Source: a virus
Virus record (IMG/VR): IMGVR_UViG_3300030012_001963
Span: 1 to 21,560 of that record
Strand: one strand, 5' to 3'
Length of the DNA stretch: 21,560 bases
The notes below the pieces were generated by a model. It had not been told where the DNA came from. It did not search any database and saw nothing but the letters and a program-made list of their open reading frames with translations. The position numbers were made by a program, and so were the translations under genes. Of this stretch, positions 5,617 through 13,655 are shown in pieces (position 1 is the stretch's first letter; each line of letters begins with the position of its first letter).

Positions 5617-6354
5617 CTACTTTTTAACAATGCCTTCACGGACGGTATCCCAAGAATCAAATTTAAGTTCTGCTTCCAGACCGTATCTATTCTTTGCTAA
5701 GAACGCAGGTCTTTCAATGGTATACAGAACTCGCTCACCTTGAACAGCTTTAGTTGTCATCTTGCCACCTTTACCCTGTACTTGTGCAGTACCAAGTTTA
5801 AAGTTAGCAAAGAAACAACAATCACTATGCTCAAGAATTAAATCAGAAGCTTTGCGATGAAGCTTGAGAGTAAATCTATCAAAGGCTTCTATCTCTGGGC
5901 TTTCAAATTTAATAATGTGTGAGTGTGCTATTTGTAAGACCATCATATTCTTTTTATCTCTAAGCTGATTAAGAATGTCTATGTATTCTCTGAAGTATCT
6001 AAGAACTTCTACATAGCCTTTACCATAACCGGGCTGTTCAATAGAACGCCAGTTATTATCTTCACAAGCTTTGTTCCAGATCAATGGCTCTAACCAGTCA
6101 ATAGAATCAATGACTACGGTAGAATAATTGTGGTCTTCATTGAGTAATGTTTTTAAGTTCTCAATAACTTTGTCAAACGATGTAGCTAATGGAAAGTGAG
6201 GTGCTTCAACCTTACCCATACCATCTTCTGTAAGGATGAAGATAGGGTTCTTTGTTGTTGCAGCCCACGTAGTTTTTCCTACGCCCGCACCTCCGTACAA
6301 CACTATACGAGGACTCTTTAACTTACTCTTTTCTCTAATGTCAGCTAGACTCAT
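5617..6354 (-). CDS. Sak4-like RecA-fold ATPase (AAA_24 type), recombination
   Basis: This gene encodes 245 residues. It has Walker A GGAGVGKTT at 21-29 directly after the first beta strand (RIVLY) and Walker B TVVID at 79-83, within the short single-domain RecA layout of AAA_24 proteins. Phage members such as Sak4 are single-strand annealing or recombination ATPases. The neighbourhood supports this: a Cas4-like nuclease two genes upstream and a DUF669 SSB two genes downstream. A GAGGT ribosome-binding site lies five bases before the ATG and the gene overlaps the upstream one by 14 bases. It probably loads on ssDNA exposed by the nuclease and helps repair or circularise phage DNA; that role is known for relatives and inferred here. 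Confidence 0.85.
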   Translation of the reverse strand: MSLADIREKSKLKSPRIVLYGGAGVGKTTWAATTKNPIFILTEDGMGKVEAPHFPLATSFDKVIENLKTLLNEDHNYSTVVIDSIDWLEPLIWNKACEDNNWRSIEQPGYGKGYVEVLRYFREYIDILNQLRDKKNMMVLQIAHSHIIKFESPEIEAFDRFTLKLHRKASDLILEHSDCCFFANFKLGTAQVQGKGGKMTTKAVQGERVLYTIERPAFLAKNRYGLEAELKFDSWDTVREGIVKK

Positions 6355-6607
6355 CAGGCACCTCTACTTTTGGCTCAACAGCTTCTTTAAGTTTTTCACT
6401 TAACGCTTGAGCCAAAACTTGATTCGCTTCAATCCTAAGATTAGTTTCAGCAACCTCTTGATTAAGCTTGGCATTTTGATTGTTAAGAAAATTTACCTTT
6501 GCAAAAACTAATTTGTCTTCTTCAGATAAATCATCCACCTTGTATTCCGGACCATCATCCGAAAACCTAAAGGTATCGCCTTCAGGTGACTTATTTTCTT
6601 CAGTCAT
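6341..6607 (-). CDS. DUF6447-like coiled-coil phage protein
   Basis: This gene encodes 88 residues. The segment EYKVDDLSEEDKLVFAKVNF followed by a long heptad-rich helix (about 35-75, LNNQNAKLNQEVAETNLRIE and onward) matches the layout of small phage proteins I associate with DUF6447: a short 'x-G-x-EYxxDxLSEEAK' strand then a coiled coil. The function of that family is unknown. Both ends are acidic. The start has AGGAG a few bases upstream, and it overlaps the nuclease and ATPase genes by 8 and 14 bases. Oligomerisation through the coiled coil is likely; a link to the recombination proteins is inferred from coupling. Confidence 0.75.
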   Translation of the reverse strand: MTEENKSPEGDTFRFSDDGPEYKVDDLSEEDKLVFAKVNFLNNQNAKLNQEVAETNLRIEANQVLAQALSEKLKEAVEPKVEVPDESS

Positions 6608-7334
6608 TTTTTACTCCTGTATTAAATTTATAAGTATTACAAATATCCCTTGCATTACAAAAGCGACAATGATCGCCATATACATACTCAGGTTCCTCTT
6701 CCTCACACCTTACTATTGCCGGTGTTAGAAACTCGTCAGCCCAGTTCACTAAGTTCTCTGCACTATATTCTGTTGACCGTATTTTGCCATTTCTATGTTT
6801 TGCTCTCGGTTGTACGATTGTTGATTCAACTAAAGTATTTTCATCTCCGTAACGAGCTAATGCCCCTAAAGCATATATCTTTAACTGCATGTTGTTATCA
6901 ACTTCTACTGGATATTTACCAGACTTTAAATCTATAACTGCTATTTTTTCTTTGGTTAATATGATGGCATCGGCAGTACCCCATAGGTCAGGGCTTATCT
7001 CTGATAGATAAACTTTTTCTTCTATTAATAATTTACCGTCAAGTTCTTCTGTTCTTTTATTTATGTAATCTACATACATTTCCGCACAATCAATCATGTC
7101 TTCATCTACTTCTATTTCAAAGTCTTCAACTACGTGCTTTGTGCCTAACCAGTAATCGTTAAGCGTTGCATTGTCTAATCTCTCTTTTAAAACCATTTCT
7201 GTCATTTGGTGTATCAATGTACCTGTGGCAGCAGGTACACCAACTTTGTAATCCGCCTGTCTTACAAGTGTTGGCATAGCTGGACACTTGGTCCATTTCT
7301 CTGCTGCCGAAGGTCCATATTTAGCGTGACTCAT
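6600..7334 (-). CDS. DUF2800 / Cas4-like PD-(D/E)XK exonuclease with Fe-S cysteines
   Basis: I choose the ATG at 7334 (244 residues) because DUF2800 proteins begin with the pattern MSHAKYGPSAAEKWxxCP, seen exactly here; an in-frame ATG at 7376 would add 14 unrelated residues. The nuclease core has H42 (TGTLIHQM), D122 (GTADAI), D135-x-K137 (VIDLKSGK) and Q150 (MQLKIYALGA), the order expected of a PD-(D/E)XK exonuclease of the Cas4/RecB type. Four cysteines, C17 and C223, C226, C232 (CRFCNARDIC), match the N- plus C-terminal Fe-S cluster of Cas4 and AddB. It probably resects DNA ends to give ssDNA for the Sak4-like ATPase and SSB. No CRISPR array is present. Confidence 0.88.
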   Translation of the reverse strand: MSHAKYGPSAAEKWTKCPAMPTLVRQADYKVGVPAATGTLIHQMTEMVLKERLDNATLNDYWLGTKHVVEDFEIEVDEDMIDCAEMYVDYINKRTEELDGKLLIEEKVYLSEISPDLWGTADAIILTKEKIAVIDLKSGKYPVEVDNNMQLKIYALGALARYGDENTLVESTIVQPRAKHRNGKIRSTEYSAENLVNWADEFLTPAIVRCEEEEPEYVYGDHCRFCNARDICNTYKFNTGVKND

Positions 7335-7539
7335 CGAAAGAAACAAAAGATTCGTTTTCCATTCTGATAACGTCATCTAAATCATACAAAACCGTATTAC
7401 CGTTAGGTCGCCAGAAATTAGGACAATTTCTTTTATATCTTCTATTTTGTAGAGTTCTTTTAGTAATGCCCCATCTATCGGCTAAGTCCTCTTCAGTAAT
7501 ACATTTTTGTGGATCAAACTGTTTTACATTTGTTTCCAT
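7321..7539 (-). CDS. Excisionase-like HTH DNA-binding protein
   Basis: This gene encodes 72 residues. The segment CITEEDLADRWGITKRTLQN, followed by a basic RRYKRNCPNFWRPNG turn and a VLYDLDDVIRMEN end, is the compact winged-helix HTH_17 layout of excisionases and MerR-like fragments: helix-turn-helix, wing, then 'xYxxxDVxxxxE'. The start has AAGGGG seven bases upstream and lies 30 bases from a good -10 box, so it is the first gene of the leftward replication operon. It overlaps the nuclease start by 14 bases. No integrase is visible, so a regulator or DNA architecture role is as likely as excision. Confidence 0.82.
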   Translation of the reverse strand: METNVKQFDPQKCITEEDLADRWGITKRTLQNRRYKRNCPNFWRPNGNTVLYDLDDVIRMENESFVSFDESR

Positions 7540-7567
7540 ATATTTCCCCTTTTGAACTAATATGTTC

Positions 7568-7573
7568 TATAAT
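7568..7573 (+). promoter_or_regulatory. Possible -10 box for the rightward gene
   Basis: A perfect TATAAT on the plus strand lies 36 bases before the ATG of the small gene at 7610. No -35 box at a normal distance is evident: TTGAAC at 7552-7557 is only 10 bases away. It would have to act as an extended or activator-dependent promoter. It is part of the 11-mer TCTATAATAAA that recurs before the fibre gene at 16255. Confidence 0.4.
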
Positions 7574-7597
7574 AAACATACTTGTTCATAAAAACAA
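7569..7597 (-). promoter_or_regulatory. Promoter of the leftward replication operon
   Basis: Read on the minus strand there is TTGTTT (7597-7592), a 17-base spacer, then TATTAT (7574-7569), a good sigma-70 pattern. The predicted start of transcription is near 7562, about 20 bases before the ATG of the excisionase-like gene, with its AAGGGG site in between. Every gene from 7539 to 2296, and probably 1746, is on this strand with overlaps or tiny gaps, so this promoter could drive the whole module. Confidence 0.6.
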
Positions 7598-7600
7598 GTA
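7579..7600. repeat. Inverted repeat overlapping the operon promoter, candidate operator
   Basis: TACTTGTT (7579-7586) and AACAAGTA (7593-7600) are perfect 8-bp arms with a 6-base loop. The repeat covers the -35 box and part of the spacer of the leftward promoter, and would be in the leader of the rightward transcript. TTTTT follows at 7601-7605, so it might also fold as a weak terminator-like hairpin ahead of the 7610 gene. A binding site for the ribbon-helix-helix-like or excisionase-like protein is the simplest reading. Confidence 0.55.
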
Positions 7601-7609
7601 TTTTTAACA

Positions 7610-7819
7610 ATGTTATTAAAAGATTTTAATGATCCTATCTATAACAAGCGAAACAACCGTAAAGCTGTTTGGCTGAATAGATATATCGTGAATCAATTAA
7701 ATGAGTTTGCTGTTAAAAATGATAAGAGCCCAGAAGAAGTTGCCGAGTATTTATTACAAGTAGGCATAAATACTAAGGACCAAGAAGCTAATATCACTTT
7801 TGACGTAAAGTCTATTTAG
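7610..7819 (+). CDS. Small ribbon-helix-helix-like regulator
   Basis: This gene encodes 69 residues, the only rightward gene between 1707 and the right edge. The region RKAVWLNRYIVNQLNEFAVK, followed by NDKSPEEVAEYLLQVGIN, reads as strand, helix, turn, helix, like CopG/Arc-type DNA-binding proteins. It is divergent from the replication operon and shares a 70-base control region with it. No Shine-Dalgarno precedes the ATG, only T/A-rich sequence, so initiation is weak or unusual. It ends eight bases from the convergent endonuclease gene. A repressor of the shared region is a reasonable inference. Confidence 0.7.
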   Translation: MLLKDFNDPIYNKRNNRKAVWLNRYIVNQLNEFAVKNDKSPEEVAEYLLQVGINTKDQEANITFDVKSI

Positions 7820-7827
7820 TTTGATTC

Positions 7828-8226
7828 TTAGCTAACTAATTTCATAGCTTCGTGGAAGGACTTAATAGACTCTTTTTCTTTCATGTCTTCCTCTTTTATA
7901 TAAAGACTGCCTTTCTTTTGATAGGGAAAAAACAAAACATTCATATACTCTAAAGAAACCAAAGCAAATAAATCTATACTGTTTTTTTTAAAAGCCCGTG
8001 ACTTACTATGTGAACCTCTGCGTAAATCAAAACGCCAAGAACTTTTGTACTTTCCTTTTTTTGACTTTGTTTTGACTTGGCATTTATATATTTTGTTTTT
8101 GTAATCAAACACAATATCTGCTTCTGCTCCGTGCGGAACAATCATAACTGTGTCTGAAATTAGGGAAAGGATGCTGGCAGTAAAGTATTCTCCGCTTCTT
8201 CCTATACGTTCGGTTGAACGTCCCAT
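7828..8226 (-). CDS. PD-(D/E)XK endonuclease
   Basis: This gene encodes 132 residues. It has the motif series of PF11645-type and Holliday-resolvase-like PD-(D/E)XK enzymes: E13 in IGRSGEYFTASILS, D37 in GAEADIVFDY, and Q50-x-K52 in KCQVKTKSKKG. The basic stretch SWRFDLRRGSHSKSRAFKK could contact DNA. It begins three bases after the stop of the 1007-residue virion gene and is the last gene of the structural transcript, facing the small rightward gene. Junction resolution, DNA debranching before packaging, or cutting of foreign DNA are all possible; the fold is well supported, the substrate is not. Confidence 0.82.
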   Translation of the reverse strand: MGRSTERIGRSGEYFTASILSLISDTVMIVPHGAEADIVFDYKNKIYKCQVKTKSKKGKYKSSWRFDLRRGSHSKSRAFKKNSIDLFALVSLEYMNVLFFPYQKKGSLYIKEEDMKEKESIKSFHEAMKLVS

Positions 8227-8229
8227 AGT

Positions 8230-11200
8230 TTAGTAGATTAATTTTTCTTGAATTGCTTCAATATCTATAAGTTTTCTTTGTGCTTTAGGTAATCTATTTA
8301 AATAAATTCCTATAAATCTTGCTGGATTTTCAAGCACGGAATATTCTTTTGCTGTCTTTCTTAACTCTGTAAGTACCTTTCTCATAAGAATTTCTTTTTC
8401 AGGATTTCTTAACTTTTTGTATTTTTCTGTTTCTACTATTGAAGAAACAACTGTTTCTACTAAAGGTCCTAAATATCTTGCATTAGATTGATCTACTATT
8501 GGATCACCTGTGTATGGAAGTATTTCTCTTCTTTTGAAACCAAGCCTATCTAATTCTTTTTCCGCAGGATTTTTAGCTTCTCTAACAGTAATACCTGTAA
8601 GTTGTCTTGCTAAAGGTCCGGGAACTTCTATGTCAGTAAAAGGTATTTTTACTGTTTCTGGTCTTCCCGGAGCTGCAGCTCTCGTTGGTGATTCTACTTC
8701 TGGTAAAGTTTCCCTAAGTCCCGGTATGCTAGTTTTAAATTGTTCTAAAACATTTTGAGGAATATCTTCATATGAAAATCTTTCTGGTAAAGCAGTTCTA
8801 AAAGTTTGTTCTTGATTAAAAAAATCACCCAACATCCTGAAAGGTGTTAAATAACCACCTAAAACATCTGATACAAACCTTGACACTTTTCTTGATATTT
8901 TTTGTTCACTATCAACACCAGCTAAATCATTAACAAAATCATCTACCAAAGCTAATCCTGCCCCTGCTCTAAATTGTGCACCTGTTAATCCTTGTAAAAT
9001 ATCTTTTGAGTCAAGAGGTATTCTTCCTTCTTCTGCTCTAACAATAATATCTGCAACTAAAAGATACGGTGTCATTGGAAAATAAGGTCTAGCATCTATA
9101 GTTGTCCCATCTTCTCCTTTTAATTCATACCATTTTTCACCACCAAACCCTCTTCTTTTAGCTTCTACTGCAGACATTAACAAGGCACTACCAATCATAG
9201 ATTTACTAAATACGCTCATATCTCCTTTAGCAACTTTAGCTCTTTCTGCTTTAGTTAATAAAGAAAGCGGTCCTAAAGGACTGTGCTCAAATTGAAACTT
9301 CATAGCATTTGCCATAAATCTAGCAAATGGAACAACACCAGTTGTTATAAAAGGTATTGAATTAGATAAATCTACAAAAGCTTTACCTAATTTATTGTCA
9401 GGTGTTTTTGCATAAGTAAACTCAAGAGCATCATCAACAGCTTTTTCAACGTCTGCTTTTGTAATTTTTGAAATATCATTATTTTCTACAGCTTCTTTTA
9501 AAGATACACCTTTTTTTCTAAGAGTTTCTTCTAAGGAAGAAGCAAACATACCTCTTCTATAATAAAATTCTTGCATACGGTTTACTATATTTAAACCATC
9601 AACTACTTTTTGTGCACCTTTCATAACTCCTTTATCAGAAGCTACTGCTACATCTGATGCGTAACGGTTAAAGAGCCTATCTTTTTCATTTACAAAATAT
9701 TTTGTTGTAAACTCTGTTGCATCTTTAGCAAATTTTGTATTTTTGGTTAAATTTAATAACAACCCAAAAGTGTTTGTATGGTCTACCGGAGCTGCTTCTG
9801 CTCCAAAAAGTTTTCTTAATGGGTTGAAAGTTGCATTTAAAGCATTGTCCATACCTTTAACTAAAGTATGCACACCAACTCTACCTATTTGTGCGGTAAA
9901 GTTACGCATTGAAGTTGCAATTTGACTTACTAATAAACCCCTTCTTACATTATCTAAAGCATAAGCAGAATCACCAAACTTTCTTAATAAACCATCTGCC
10001 ATTCCTTCTTTTGGTGCTAATCCAGATAATTCATCGCCAATATCTTTCATAGACTTTCTTGCAACACTTAATTGAGCTAATTTTTTAGCAGCATCAGAAG
10101 CGCCTAATTTAAATAACTGTGCAAACTCAACCAGATCAATTTTATTTTTTTGTAAAATATTTAAAAATGCTTCTTTATACCCTGAATCTCTATTTACTAA
10201 CTGTAAAGCTTGGAAAATTTGATCTGATACTTGTATGGATGGGTCTCTTGGAATGTTTAGCTCATCTAAAATTTGTATTCCTACATCTATACCTTTTTGA
10301 CTTAACTCTAAATCAATATCTGCTTGTAAACCTTCACCCAAAGTTGCTTTTTCTTCTCTAATTTCTTCAGCCGTTTCTCTATTAAATTTTTCAACATCTT
10401 GTTCAACTTCTTGACTAACTTCTTCTACAGTTTGTTTTTGATCTGCTTTTTGTAAAGACTCTTCTTCAATATTAGTTATCTTTTCTTGAGCTTTTCTTGC
10501 AGAAACCCTTCCTCCTATTGCTCCAAGTGTACCACCAAGAACTGAACCTGCTGCTGCACCTATACCAGCAGTTTTAGCTGTTTGTCCAAAATCAAAATTA
10601 TCTTGCTGACCTGCTGTTATTCTTGTGGATTGTCTTAAAGCATTGTCAGCAGCAGTATAAGCAGCACCCTCTAAAGCACCTACTTTTGCACCTCTTGATA
10701 ACCCTGCTTTTGTAGCTTGTTTTACACCCTCTTTAATTCCTACTTTTAATGCTTGAGACCCCGCAGTAGCAGCACCAAAAGTAGCTGCTCCCACATATGT
10801 TGATGGATCAAATAGAATACCTTTAACTGCTCTTCCAAAACCTGCAACGCTTGGAGCTTTTTCATCATACATATCCATTAAAGTAACAAAATCTTTTTTT
10901 TGTTCGTCTGTTGCAGAAGTAAGTTGAGTTGCTTCAAGACCCATCTTAGGAAGGTTATAGTTAAACCAGCCCATATACCTTAGACCATATTTTGCATATT
11001 GGTCATCTGAATCTAACTCAGGAGCATCTTGCCCTTCATTCATTTTGTAAACAGATTTTGATGCAGATATCCAGTTAGGGTCTTGAATAATAGTTGCTTC
11101 AGTAAGTTTTTCAGGTTCTTCTTGCTCAATTACAGGTTTTTGTTTTTTATTGTATTCTGAAAAAATTTGATTTAATTCTTCTTCAGTAGGTGGTTTTTCA

Positions 11201-11253
11201 CCAGTTATTTTAAGAGTTTGACCTTTTGGACTAGTAACTGTGTAAGTAGGCAT
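8230..11253 (-). CDS. Large virion protein, candidate internal/ejection protein
   Basis: This gene encodes 1007 residues. It begins with a short module, YTVTSPKGQTLKITGEKPPT then EEELNQIF, which I have seen at the N-terminus of large phage virion proteins. Residues about 137-250 are Gly/Ala-rich with amphipathic and near-membrane segments (AATFGAATAGSQ; IGAAAGSVLGGTLGAIGG). Next come an acidic coiled coil (about 255-310) and a long helical remainder. No lysozyme or transglycosylase motif is evident. Such composition and size, as the last of three genes after the tail hub, suit a protein ejected with the DNA to cross the host envelope, comparable by position to P22 gp16 or T7 internal core proteins. 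This is inference, not sequence identity. Confidence 0.65.
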   Translation of the reverse strand: MPTYTVTSPKGQTLKITGEKPPTEEELNQIFSEYNKKQKPVIEQEEPEKLTEATIIQDPNWISASKSVYKMNEGQDAPELDSDDQYAKYGLRYMGWFNYNLPKMGLEATQLTSATDEQKKDFVTLMDMYDEKAPSVAGFGRAVKGILFDPSTYVGAATFGAATAGSQALKVGIKEGVKQATKAGLSRGAKVGALEGAAYTAADNALRQSTRITAGQQDNFDFGQTAKTAGIGAAAGSVLGGTLGAIGGRVSARKAQEKITNIEEESLQKADQKQTVEEVSQEVEQDVEKFNRETAEEIREEKATLGEGLQADIDLELSQKGIDVGIQILDELNIPRDPSIQVSDQIFQALQLVNRDSGYKEAFLNILQKNKIDLVEFAQLFKLGASDAAKKLAQLSVARKSMKDIGDELSGLAPKEGMADGLLRKFGDSAYALDNVRRGLLVSQIATSMRNFTAQIGRVGVHTLVKGMDNALNATFNPLRKLFGAEAAPVDHTNTFGLLLNLTKNTKFAKDATEFTTKYFVNEKDRLFNRYASDVAVASDKGVMKGAQKVVDGLNIVNRMQEFYYRRGMFASSLEETLRKKGVSLKEAVENNDISKITKADVEKAVDDALEFTYAKTPDNKLGKAFVDLSNSIPFITTGVVPFARFMANAMKFQFEHSPLGPLSLLTKAERAKVAKGDMSVFSKSMIGSALLMSAVEAKRRGFGGEKWYELKGEDGTTIDARPYFPMTPYLLVADIIVRAEEGRIPLDSKDILQGLTGAQFRAGAGLALVDDFVNDLAGVDSEQKISRKVSRFVSDVLGGYLTPFRMLGDFFNQEQTFRTALPERFSYEDIPQNVLEQFKTSIPGLRETLPEVESPTRAAAPGRPETVKIPFTDIEVPGPLARQLTGITVREAKNPAEKELDRLGFKRREILPYTGDPIVDQSNARYLGPLVETVVSSIVETEKYKKLRNPEKEILMRKVLTELRKTAKEYSVLENPARFIGIYLNRLPKAQRKLIDIEAIQEKLIY

Positions 11254-11254
11254 T

Positions 11255-12217
11255 TTAACCGCCAGTTGAAATTGTGTAATTTCCTATTGTTACCTCATCG
11301 CGACTATTAGCATTATTATTGCTTGACGCAAGCATTTGAAAAATCTCGTCCAATGTTCCTCCAGATTTTTTGACGTAGTTGTTGTAAACATCTTGTTGAT
11401 AAGGCGACAAAGATTGTAATTTTTCTTGTATATTTTTTCCCGGTGCAGCTTGTAAAGCTTGTAAAACTTGTGCTTCTTGTAATCTTATAAATTCACCTGC
11501 ATCTATATCATCAGGTTGTGCTTCTACTCTTGCTAACTCTCTTGCTTCTATACCAGCTTGCACTCCTCTGTCGCCAAAAAAAGCATCGCTAATAATAGAT
11601 GCAAACTCTTTAAGACCTTGATTGACTCCGCCTGTACCGCCAAGTCTAACTAAGCCTTTGTAAAAAGCACCTCGTTCTTTTTCAGGTTTTTTACCTTCCT
11701 CTTTAGCTGCAGAAGAAATAGTTTCCATAAACGGTTGTTTCATTAAGGTTTCTGCGTTCATCTTTAAATTAGGATTGAAACCAGATGATTGATCGTTTAC
11801 ATCAAAAATTGATTTTGTGTCGTATGAAGGTAAATTTGCTGCCATGCTGTTAGCCGCCTCTTTGGTTGCAGGCAACGGAGCCATTGGAGAAGCGGGAGCA
11901 GTCAAATCATCTTGGCTTGGTAAAGGTTTTCCCTCTGAAATAGTTCTAGCAAGGTTTCTTAAACCTATAGCTTGACCTATAAAATTTTCTGGAAAACGTC
12001 CGACTTGTAAAGGTGAGTATTGTCCTATTGTTTCTGAAGGTGAAAACTTTTTAATTATATCTATAGGATCAGTTCTAAAAGGTCTTTGTATGTCTGGACT
12101 AGTGCTCTGACCTAATGATTGAACTAAATTAGAAGCTATTTCTGGAGCGTCCGGTCTATTACCTATGCCTAGTAAATCTATAACTTCATCTTGTGTAAAA
12201 GGTATTCTAGTAGCCAT
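11255..12217 (-). CDS. Virion-associated protein, unknown family
   Basis: This gene encodes 320 residues (MATRIPFTQDEVIDLLGIGN...). It has a Pro/Ala-rich, probably disordered stretch around 97-125 (PLPSQDDLTAPASPMAPLP) and Gln/Ala-rich helices towards the end. The stop is one base from the start of the 1007-residue gene and its start is 11 bases after the preceding gene, so the three are one transcriptional unit. By position it could be a second ejection-type protein. No catalytic or membrane motif is seen. Confidence 0.65.
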   Translation of the reverse strand: MATRIPFTQDEVIDLLGIGNRPDAPEIASNLVQSLGQSTSPDIQRPFRTDPIDIIKKFSPSETIGQYSPLQVGRFPENFIGQAIGLRNLARTISEGKPLPSQDDLTAPASPMAPLPATKEAANSMAANLPSYDTKSIFDVNDQSSGFNPNLKMNAETLMKQPFMETISSAAKEEGKKPEKERGAFYKGLVRLGGTGGVNQGLKEFASIISDAFFGDRGVQAGIEARELARVEAQPDDIDAGEFIRLQEAQVLQALQAAPGKNIQEKLQSLSPYQQDVYNNYVKKSGGTLDEIFQMLASSNNNANSRDEVTIGNYTISTGG

Positions 12218-12228
12218 AATTATTATCC

Positions 12229-13275
12229 TTAAGTACTAAACCCTTGAAATATACCTGAGCCGGTACCTAAAGCACCTCCAGTTGGAGCTCCAAAGAAACC
12301 TGATCCTAATAAACCTAATCCTGCTTGTGCTGTGCCAGCTAGTATGTCTCCAATACCAGTAGTTTGACTAGTTCTTTGACCAATAACGCTAGGAGATATA
12401 CCTGATAAAGCACTACCTAATAAACTAATTTGTTCTGCTGGGTAGCCTTGTTCTCTCATAAACTCTGAAAAAGCAATGTCTCTTCTTTGCTGTTCTAATC
12501 CTCTTTGTTGTTCGCCTACGCCACCTAAAGCTGTTATAGCACCAGTTTGTAAATCGTAAAGATCACCAAACAAACCGGCTTGTTCAGCTCTTTGTCTGCC
12601 GGCAATATCGGCACCTGCTATATCTCTTCTTAATTGTAATTCTGGTTCTAACAAACCAACTTGTTGAGCCATTCTAGCTCTTTCTAATTCAGCTTGCTGC
12701 TGTCTGGCTACATCGGCTTCTGCTAATCTTGCAGCTTGCTCAAAACCTGTTTGCCTTAATCCTGCTGCAGTTCTAGCTCTTTGCTCAACAAAAGGTCTAG
12801 TTGCTTCTGTTTCTAATAATGCAGACCTAGAACCACCGAAAGCACCAGCACCGATAGCTCTATCTTGTGCTGCTCCTCTAGCAATATCCTCTTCTCTGCG
12901 GATATCTTCCATTGCTAAATCAATCACTTGTTGTTGAAAAGGTGATTGATATGCAGATATGTCAGTTTGAAGTAAAGATGCGGGAGTTACAGATACAGGA
13001 GAAATAGAAGGTGTAGCCCCCGCAAACTGAAACTGTGGTGTGCCAGCTAATTGCTGCAAGCTAGTTAGCGGTGATGTACCCATAGCTTGACCAAATAAAC
13101 CTTGTATGGCTTGTTGTGCTTGTAATTCTTGTGGTGAAAACCCAGCTATCCTATCGCCTTCGTAACCCATGAACGGACGTGCTGCTGCTTCTTGTCCTAA
13201 TTCTGATAAAGCTTCAAATCCTGATTTTAAATACTCAGGTACTATTGCTTCTTGTTTTGTTGCTCCTTTTGCCAT
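12229..13275 (-). CDS. Gln/Ala-rich helical virion protein, candidate DNA-ejection protein
   Basis: This gene encodes 348 residues. The N-terminal third is Gly/Gln-rich. Residues about 112-235 form a long helical, very Gln/Ala/Arg/Glu-rich region (QQVIDLAMEDIRREEDIARG; FGGSRSALLETEATRPFVEQ). The C-terminus (about 305-345) is Gly-rich and hydrophobic. I associate this composition, including GAFGGSR, with DNA-transfer or ejection proteins of podovirus-like phages. It overlaps the upstream gene by one base (TAATG). It lies between a small assembly-type gene and two other large virion genes, as P22 gp7 and gp20 do. Confidence 0.65.
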   Translation of the reverse strand: MAKGATKQEAIVPEYLKSGFEALSELGQEAAARPFMGYEGDRIAGFSPQELQAQQAIQGLFGQAMGTSPLTSLQQLAGTPQFQFAGATPSISPVSVTPASLLQTDISAYQSPFQQQVIDLAMEDIRREEDIARGAAQDRAIGAGAFGGSRSALLETEATRPFVEQRARTAAGLRQTGFEQAARLAEADVARQQQAELERARMAQQVGLLEPELQLRRDIAGADIAGRQRAEQAGLFGDLYDLQTGAITALGGVGEQQRGLEQQRRDIAFSEFMREQGYPAEQISLLGSALSGISPSVIGQRTSQTTGIGDILAGTAQAGLGLLGSGFFGAPTGGALGTGSGIFQGFST

Positions 13276-13655
13276 TATATATCTTTACTTATTATGTTCT
13301 CTGTTTTGAAACCAAGATGTTTTAGTTTTCTTTTCCAGCCGGGTCTACCTCCACCGTAAAGTTTTGTTGCTCCAGCACCTTTAGCAAAAACGATTATAGA
13401 ATCTAACATTTCCTCTAGTTCTTCGTATTTACCACCACAAAACAGCAAATTCATCGCTATTTCTTGCGGAAAGGTTATAAACTCAGTTATAAAAGCTGAT
13501 TGTTTACCAGCCCATAACAGGAATATACCCTCCCTTATTTTATCTTCTATATCGTCTATTGTATATGCTGATTGATGTTTTATAGCTTTTTCAATGATTG
13601 GCTTACAACGCTGCCATTGTACTTGCCATTCAGGAAGTTTAGTCACCTTTTGCAT
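13275..13655 (-). CDS. Small virion-region protein, possible GNAT-like fold
   Basis: This gene encodes 126 residues. The C-terminal part has a pattern often seen in phage acetyltransferase-like proteins next to tail genes: a strand and helix ending in AKGAGATKLYGGGRPGWKRK, then LKHLGFKTE. That resembles the end of a GNAT fold without the complete acetyl-CoA loop. It overlaps both neighbours (1 base and 17 bases). By order (tail hub, small protein, this gene, ejection candidates) it occupies the P22 gp14 position, so an assembly role is conceivable. The assignment is tentative. Confidence 0.55.
   Translation of the reverse strand: MQKVTKLPEWQVQWQRCKPIIEKAIKHQSAYTIDDIEDKIREGIFLLWAGKQSAFITEFITFPQEIAMNLLFCGGKYEELEEMLDSIIVFAKGAGATKLYGGGRPGWKRKLKHLGFKTENIISKDI

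Noticed and set aside
6600-7376. Cas4-like nuclease as evidence for a CRISPR-Cas system
   Set aside because: No repeat-spacer array and no other cas gene is present; DUF2800-type nucleases are ordinary phage recombination genes.
7321-7539. Excisionase-like gene as proof of a temperate phage
   Set aside because: No integrase or attachment site is seen; HTH_17 proteins also serve as regulators in lytic phages.
7816-7839. 6-bp inverted repeat TTAGTT...AACTAA between the convergent genes, as a terminator
   Set aside because: The stem is short and AT-only with a 12-base loop and no T-run; it is likely by chance.
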